A stretch of 64,000 nt of DNA from Aurelia coerulea (Eukaryota; Cnidaria; Scyphozoa; Semaeostomeae; Ulmaridae): NCBI GenBank assembly GCA_039566865.1, contig CM076944.1, forward strand, positions 11,616,501-11,680,500. Direction: 5' to 3'. Below are positions 53,301-62,300 of the stretch, piece after piece (positions within the stretch are counted from its first letter, which is position 1; every line of letters starts with the position of its first letter). The notes under the pieces were generated by a model, which searched no databases, had not been told where the DNA came from, and worked only from the letters and a program-made list of their open reading frames with translations. The position numbers and the translations under genes are program-made.

Positions 53301-56300
53301 TAACTCTAGCCCGGGTCGACCAGAGCCATGTGAGGGAAATCTGGTAGCTGCGGCGGGTTGATGGTAAAACATCCGTGGCCCCTGCTGGAAATAAGTCCCT
53401 CTCAGACTTTCACAGGCTAGCCACGTTAAATATGATTACCTACCTACCTACCTATTTTGTAGGCTGTCAAAATTGATAGCTTTTGTTTGGAACACGCAGT
53501 AGATTGATTTGATTTAGATGGACAAAGAGCTGAATTGCTAGTAAGGTGATCCAGAATTTTAGGTCTATACCTGGAAGGACTTAGCAATCAAACTCTTTCA
53601 AAACATTTCTTTGCTTCTTGAGAACGATGCTACACATTTTTGAGCAGCTAAATTTTGTATCTACATTGTCATGTTCAGTAGCTAGTTATCATCATTTGAA
53701 TAAATATTCTTAACGTTTTTAGATGAGCCTCCCTGTTTCTGTAAAGTTAGATGCTCATGGGCCTTTAATAGCAATTGTATATATCTTTGTTTTAGAGCCA
53801 GGTAGACCATGTCCTCAGTATCGTCTGTATGGTGCTAAATGCACTATGGGAGGGAATGAGTAAGTTTTTGTATTTTCATTAATCATCTATAATAGAAGTA
53901 GCACATGCACATGAGTATTCTATAGATACTGAGAGAGGCACTTGCTAGAGGCATTTGCTAGCATGTAAACATCTTGGTGATTACTTCCAACCTTATTGAT
54001 GTTTGGGCTACAAATGTTAAAGACATCTTTGAAGATGTGATTGGCTACATGAAGGGCGCCTAACTTGTAGGAACTGTGTTTTTTCCAAGTACTGTGTTCG
54101 TGACCCAATACACAGAGCAATTGGTGTCCTGTTAATCCGCGCAGGGACACTGACGTCTGTTCATGTTAAGCAGCGGCGTGGCCAAGGTAAATTAAGTGGG
54201 GGGGGGGGTAATATAATGAAGGGGTCAGGAAATTTTTGGGGTCACGCCCTTTACTTTGGCTTAGAATGCATCTCCCAATAGCATGCTTGCCTTTAGTGAC
54301 AAGGAAACCTTTATCGTTTTGCAACATTTATCCTATGAATTAGATCACGAGGAAAATTTCTGAAGAAGGATCCTTTACTTTGGCTTAGAATGCATCTCCC
54401 AATAGCATGCTTGCCTTTAGTGACAAGGAAACCTTGATCGTTTTGCAACAGTTATCCTATCAATTAGATCACGAGGTAAATTTTTGAAGAAAGATCCTTT
54501 ACTTTGGCTTAGAATGCATCTCCCAATACCATGCTTGCCTTGAGCGACAAGGAAACCTTGATCGTTTTGCAACAGTTATCCTATGAATCAGACTACGAGG
54601 AAAATTTTTGAAGAAAGATCATTTACTTTGGCTTAGAATGCATCTCCCAATATCATGCTTGCCTTTAGCGACAAGGAAACCTTGATCGTTTTGCAACAGT
54701 TTTCCTATGAATCAGAGCACGAGAAAAATTTTGAAGAAAGGTCCTGTACTTTGGCTTAGAATGCACCTCCCAATATCATGCTTGCCAGTGCCAAGATTTT
54801 ACATTTCTCGGAAAATTCTTTCCCAACCTATACCCAGTTATTTTCTCTTCGGTTTTAGAAGAATCTCGAGAACCATCTTTCGATAAAAGTGGGGGGGGGG
54901 GCAATTGCCTCCCCATACCCCCCCGTGGCCACGCCACTGGTGTTAAGCAATGAAAAATCAGGCTGTCTGGCCCCTGTGGTCATCTCGTATAACAGCTGAT
55001 CTCGTATTACATCAACACAGGAATTTGAAACCACAAAGTTATTCACACGTCATCTTGACCTTGACAGGAGGGACTCTGTGTACTGGGCTACGATAATAGT
55101 ACTGGGAATAAACACAGTTCCTACAAGGTAGGCGCCCTTGGCTAGATCTTCAGAGAAAAGTAATAACAAATATCTAGTAAGTGTGTCTTCAACAAGCCTT
55201 TGGACCTTTGGACGAGCTTTCCTGGCCTATGTTTGTTGAAAAACATGCGGTTTGTGTTGAAAGATGCCATTCTTGTCTGAAACTTTTACTTTCTACTGCT
55301 GAAGACCCCCCACCCCAATCTCAATGTTTATTTGCCTGAACTATTCTAGGAAATTTCCATCAGCTTGCAATATTACAATGAAGAGTGGTCTTGTCTTGAC
55401 TTCAAATTTCCACAAGAAGCAAAAAGTCTCAAGAGTTTTGTCCAGGAGTGAGGCTTTCTTCTCCTAATGGAGAGAGCCAAGTCTACTTTGTTGAATTATT
55501 ATAAACATCGAATTCACTGAAGGTCACCTAATTTTATTCTTGTGGATTGTGTTTTTGACCCAAAGAACGCCACTTTAGCTTGCCTTTATGTAAGCGCAAG
55601 ACACATGAGCAAATTTTGATTACTTTCATTTGAGCGAATTTTTGAGTTCATGAGTTCATGAGTTGAGCGAATTCATCAATATTTCAAAGTTTGTCCACTG
55701 ATAAAGTTTCTTGGAGAATCCAAAAAGACAAACCCATTCTCAGGTAAACAATTGCCATTTACTTAGAGCTAAGTTTATTTGCTAAAACATAAAATTAAAA
55801 TATCATCTCTAAAAAGGGGGCTCTCTTTGGCCCAACTGACTATGTCCGCTTTAGTGAGGTACAACCTTGTATAGAGAAAATTGATTTATATTTGCCAACT
55901 AGCAAGATAACGATATATGCCTTAACAAGGAATTAAATTCATTGAGCTTTCCCGCTAGAAAATGTTGATTAGGGACTATATTGGAAACATTCATCTCCAG
56001 GGCTTATTTTGACCAGCAAGTAAGCACCCAAAGTCTAAGAAACACTTTATAAATGTCTAGGGACCATTTTAGCCCGTACAGAAAATCACAGCTTCTTATG
56101 TTTGGGTTTGTACACTATGTGTCGTGTCGTATAGCTCCTTTGTGCACTTATCTGATTTACCAGTTCAAAAATTGAAATTTTCCCTGCATATTTTGCTTCC
56201 AGTTATCCCAAAGGATTCAGCATTAATTATTTCAGAAAACTGCAAGCATTGGAGAAAACGAAGTCACTTGAATGTATGCCTAAACGCAATATGCAGGCTG

Positions 56301-59300
56301 TGAGTACCCAGATAAAAATCTTCTTGAATCGGAATGTGCTCAGCTTGGATAACTTAAAATCCTTTCTTTTAAGCAAGATTGCTGCAATTGATTTCACTGA
56401 GATCCAAACTTCCTTTGTCAATTTTGTCAGTAGAGAGCCAAGAGTAGTTAGATAAATTTGATATAAATGTTGGAATTACGTTAGATTGAACGAGCTGAGT
56501 AAAAAGTTAAACTTACTAATCTCAATTGGCAAGATGGATTTGTTGGTAAATCAAGGTAAAAGGCAAATTAGATAACTTACTTCGCATAGTCGAGGTGATG
56601 TATTCTTTTCAAAAACATTTGACAAAAATATGCCATACCAACAGAAGGGTAATGAATGAATGGAGTGCCAATGAGGTGAAATCTGCACAGCTTACATACC
56701 ATACACATCGTTCAGAGACTCTACCTGAATAGTATCGATTTAAAGAATCAGATGGATTGGTGCTTATCCTTTCATTTCATCACCCCTGAAGTTTAGCAAC
56801 TTTCCCATCAGACTTTCCTGTGATAATGGTACTGGTAAGATTCCGATATCAAAAATTCTTTACAATTTACGTTTTCAAATTTTACCTCTAGATCCAGAGT
56901 CCACAAACTTGCGGCAACGGCATTTTAGAAATTGGTGAGGAATGCGATTGTGGGTCATCCGAGGTAGGACAACATATTTCTGCACACAGGGTTTTAACCC
57001 AGCTGAAAGAGAACTGTTTCACATCTCAGACAACGGATAGAATTGCAAGAACTGATTAAAACAAGAAATCTATGCATTGAAGTGAAAATAGGAGAGAAAA
57101 AATAAGCTAAAATCAAAAATGATCTCCATGCTCTAAATGTTGATTTTTGATTCCAATGGACACATAGTTGCTGCAATTTTTATCATTTATGCTGCAGTTT
57201 TCAATAATTAGCTGATCGATTTGTAAAGGATTTTGATAAGTCACCACTCTTGTGTTCTGTAATGCACTATTTTGATTTTTGATAACTGTGTTAAAATCCG
57301 AAAAATACTGAAAAGCTTAACAATTTAAAAATTTGAACAAGCTACGAAATTAAGAGATTTCAAATGGCTGTGCATGTTCATCTAAAGATAAGCTTCCTAC
57401 TGAGTCCCAGTTAAGTATCTGCATGCCAGCAGGTGCCAGTTACGGATTAATAATCATCTTAACTATCCTACTTCCAGGACTGAATTTGCCTTTTTCAACA
57501 AGCCCAAATACGAATGTCGAAGCAGCTTGATGTAGTCCGTCAATTATATAGTTTATTAAAGGAAACACTGTCTGACTCATAAATAGTTTGTAGGTCATAT
57601 CAAAGTTCCTATTAGCAGTCTTTAATGAAAGAGCATAACTATTATCTTCTATGTTGACTTAAAGGATTGCTTAAAGAATAACCCTTGCTGTGATGGCATG
57701 ATTTGCAAGTTTAGAAGTGGGGCAGATTGTGATTCAAAAACATGCTGCCTGAACTGCCAGGTATGATATTATTTGCTGCTAAAATAGGTGTTGGTTACTA
57801 ATAATCATCAATTTGAAATATTAAAAAAATACTTGAAATTAATCTATTGTCAATTTGTTTAGCTTGGGTTATTAAGTTTATTCTGGAAACTGTAAGTGAC
57901 AACGATCAACTTTCTAGACTACCAGAAGAATTATAAATGGCACTGAGAAGATAGCGAGCACTTTATCCAGCATTGCCCTCTGTTTGATTTGCAGCGAAGA
58001 TATCTCCTTTATCAGCTATGTGACCTTCTGACATTGACATTGAGAATTTGGATTCTAAGAAATTTTTTGGGAATAACTGCTATTTGGTAGCCCAAACGTA
58101 GATGCAATTGTGAACAGAATAAATCTGGAATGGACAATTTCTTTTATCAAACAACATAGCAATTAGGCTAGAAATACTTCCATCCAATCGTAGTGCATCC
58201 TGGCAGGTGAGTCAGAGAGATACTTCTTTGACCCACCTGATATAGAGTAGCGTCGCCCTGGTCTGACCACTAATGGATTCCGGGTTGTGCAACCGCCTTG
58301 CATAATACTTTGAAACCAAAGGGAGCTTGAGCCTAGCTTTTCCAAAAAGCACACGAAAGTTGTTTGCTGATGTCATCTCTTTGATATTTTTTCGATTTCG
58401 CTGCTTTGCGTTGCTCAGAAGAGCTACAATAAAGTTTTGAAGTTGACCTACCTGCAGCGAAGGTGTAAGTACATTCCCTTTCCCTTTTGATGTTTCCACA
58501 TACCATGTCTATTTTGTGTCGCTTCTCGGTATATCTTATAGCTAAAACAGAATTGGCTTCAGGACAGTTTCCTCCGACTCTTCTGGTTTCATATCCAACG
58601 AAATCTCAAGAATCGCACACAAATTGTCAGACCTACGGCTCATTTTGGAAGAGCACTGTAACTGACATAATGGCGCCCAGGTGTGTCCACACCGTTAAAC
58701 CCTTTAGTTCTGTAGGCTGTTGATGCATAATGTGCTTTAGAGGTGACCGAGGTCAAGGATAAGAGAGTTAAAAGCGGGATTGAAATCAACAATATTTTGA
58801 AATCATTTTCAATAAAATCAGAATTTGTTTTGTAACTTTCCGGTCTTCTGGGAAATGAAATAATACTGTGGTGAACTGGCGAATGGCTTGAAAAGTTTTT
58901 GATGTATTAAAACAATCAATTCTGCCGCGGTCTGACCAGGGCGCTACGGCCTAATTTAGGCGTTCAAGACTTGTCCGTAATTGTGAGGTTCCAGCATGAC
59001 AAAAAGAAAACGGATGATACAGATCTCACTGTGAGGTTTGTAGCCTGAGTTGAGAAGCCTATTCAAGGTGAGTTCCTCTCCAAAACTTCTTTGAACTCGC
59101 GGAAAATCTTCGTGTTCTGAAGAGTGGACGGACCAGGGCGACACCGCTCTACCTTTACTTTTGGGCGCATTATTTGTCCTATTCTTTACTTTACTTAGGT
59201 AAATTCATTTACTTTATCTAGACGTTTGAAATGATTTCAGCTAGAAAGCTTGACATTATATGCAAATGCAGAAATATCGCTATTCCAGATTTAAGCTCTT

Positions 59301-62300
59301 TGTATAACGTCAAAATCATATTTCATTTCTAGAGGCAAATAACTGGTGTTTGTGCAGGTAAAACGAGTTTGTCATTCTCAACAGGGATAGATACTTCTAT
59401 CTGGATATCTGTCATAGCTATCTATATATTATTTTGAAATACTATAATGCTCTCGCATGCCATCTTCTACTGGTTGACCCAGAAAGGAGTGATCCAACGC
59501 AGTCTTTTATATAAAAAAGGTAGGTGGCTGATTTAAAATGCTTCAAACATTGTGTTGTTGCAAAAAGACTGGTTATGAGTGCTTTCAAATTTTTTTTAGC
59601 ACGGTAAATTTCCAGAATTAAGGATTTCGAAGAAATTGGCATGCTTGAAATCCTCAAGAGGTAGTCAGAAACAGGGAGTCGATTTAAAGCAATTTCAGAT
59701 CTTCAAGACACCGAGGAGCGTGTTTCACTGCAACCGGAGAATACTTTTAGGTAACTAAGGACTGTAAAATTGTCCTGAAAACTTCTGACTGAGTTGCCTA
59801 TTCCGAGGCTGAAACAGAACACGTTATTGCATTGCATCGTCATTTCATTGAAGATCTGAAATTTCTGTAAATCGATCCCCTATTTTCGACGACTTTTTGA
59901 GGATTTCAGGCATGTCCTTTTCCTCGAAATACTTAATTCCGAAAATTGAATGTGCCGAAAAAGGTATAGAAAATACTCATAACGTATACTGGTCTTTTAG
60001 CAACAGAACAACGTTTGAAGCATTTCAATCGGCCGCTCACCTTTTTTCTATAACAGCAGATTGCTTTTTTTACAGATCGCGGGTCATGTTTTCTGGGTCA
60101 CACGGTACATTTCGTTAAATCACTCTTGTTCTTCATAAGATAACGGAGATGAGTAAATTTGGATGAATATGTGGAATAACATGGTTACGAATTTGTTTTT
60201 TTTTTCATTACCCCCAACTTTATTTCATTGACCAGAATCCAAGTTTCTCTTTTAATTCACAACCCAAAGAGGAGCGTTCTTTGAATCAACTGCTACGCAA
60301 AAAGCGATTTGTTCAGGTTTGTGGTCCAAAGATTAGAATTAGCACATTCCACTATAATATAAACTATGCTTGCCCTAGAACGGAAGTTCTCGAAATGTGA
60401 GCTATATCTTTTAATAAAAAGCGCTTTAGAGACTGAGTCACTATCAACAGGGACGTAGGAAGCAGCTCGAACTTTGGGGGAGGGGGGGCATGACATTTCA
60501 AGGGCACTTTTTTCATTGAGCTAAAAGGGGCATTTCCTGAAAATAAAAAGGCCATTTCTCTGCTCATTGCCAGATCTAAGGAGGGCACGTGCCCCAGTGC
60601 CTTCCCCCGGTCCCTCGTCTCCAAAGAACATGCTTGATAGACTACTCAGAAGTGCTACGAGGAAAACTTCATAGGTTGCCTCACTTGATTAACGTAAAAA
60701 TGGTCAATGATAAACAATTACCATAAATGTGGAGTCAGAGACCTTTGCCAAGATTCATTGCATCCAATGTTGGAATCTCAAGAGAATATTTAGTGGCAAC
60801 TCAATGCATCTTTGTAAACGGTTCATTCGCCACAAATCTTTGGCGCAGTCATCTATCATGTTTATTTCCTCATTTATCTTCGTTGAATTTAGGTCCTTTG
60901 GAGATACTGAATGCTAGCTCAGGAATTTTTGGTGAACACAATGCTATAACAAGCTATAACAAGAGAATAAACTGGAGGATTGATGGAAAACATGGCTCGC
61001 AAATTCGCCTTATCATTACAGACTATCGATTTGAGTTCCATGTAAACTGTTCATTCGACTATCTTGAGGTTTGTTTTTCCCATATACAGAATACCGTTGA
61101 TTGATTCAAAAGCAGTTGATTGAATATTTGTGGGTACTTTTAAACATTAAATAGTACGCAAGCCCGCAACTGCCAGGCAAACTATATTTTAGTAAGTAGC
61201 TTTTTATTTTTATTTCCTATCAAAAGTTTATGTCTTTTGAGGAAAAGCTGGATGTTGTAGGACATGTATTGTATCTATCGCATAATATGATTTGAATTGC
61301 AATAGTTCATGTGCAACTATTCTTTTGAGGCATCGACTTTCAAAAATGTCTGCTTTTTGATTAAAAAAAAACCAAATATTATTGATTCAACCTTCTTCTT
61401 TCGTTAAAACATAGTTTATTTATCCATCACAGCACAGAAGCTCTACACTGTTTTGCAGGAACGCCGGAGAGGGGGGCACAGGGGGTAGGGGGCAACAGCC
61501 CATTCTGCCCTCTCGAGAAGGCCAAAATCTTTTATTTTCCAATTGTTTTTCCCTCAAATGTGCAGTTCACCCCCCTAAAATATGCTTCATCTGGTTTCCT
61601 TTCTGTTTTGCTAAGAAAAAATTATCGATGTTGGCAATCTAAAATGAAAATAACTTGATTTCAAAGTGCTATGTTTGACTTCGCAAGATGCATTTACATG
61701 GTGAACAAATGTATAACTTCTTGACGAATTATTGTCAGACATCAAAGTCGACATTGCCGATGAAACAAGTGAGATATGTCACTGGCCTATTGCCACATGC
61801 GTCCGAAAGTCGAACAAGTTGGTGATAATGCTCAAAGGACAGTGGATGATGGGCCTTATCTCTTAAAATAATTTGAAAAAGGAAAGGCCACGATACCAGC
61901 GTCGATTGTCGGATCCGAAGATGCTTGCGGTGACGAACAAATTAATAAGTTTAGAGGCAGAAACACCGCAATACAACAAAAACAACAGCAAATGGTTGAA
62001 TAAGTTTTATGCCAATATTTCGTCCTGCCATGCAGGACTTATTCAGGCCTTATCTCTTAGCCGTTTAGTCCACACTAAAATGGATACGACGCAAAATTTG
62101 CAATGCATCGTACCAGTCACAGCTGAAATGATATTCACTGAGATTCCTAGCTCTCTTTAAAATTATACTCTTTAAACAAGCAAATTAAAAAAAGAATGTA
62201 GCTAAATAGATTTTGTTTCATCACTAATTACACCTTGCTTCCTTAACACAGATTCGAGACGGGCCAGACGCAAACAGCAAACTCATTGGAAAGTATTGCA

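Larger units (their letters stand above)
50919..53795. other. Introns 8 and 9 (around exon 9)
   Basis: Apart from exon 9 (51811-51883), the 51957 hairpin and the SINE at 53202-53456, nothing recognisable. The remaining frames are short and featureless. Confidence 0.5.
54026..55158. mobile_element. Fold-back element interrupted by a hAT-like MITE
   Basis: Arms about 54026-54155 and 55065-55158 are inverted repeats: GGGCGCCTAACTTGTAGGAACTG on the left matches the complement of CAGTTCCTACAAGGTAGGCGC on the right, then the AATACACAGAG block. No coding frame. Confidence 0.65.

Noticed and set aside
58542..58680. Exon-like block (acceptor TATCTTATAG, frame ending MAPR before GTGTGT)
   Set aside because: Its entry phase does not match exon 13 and its exit phase does not match the CUB exon. 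Exon 14 at 59333-59357 fits both. No domain was recognised. It could be an alternative exon.
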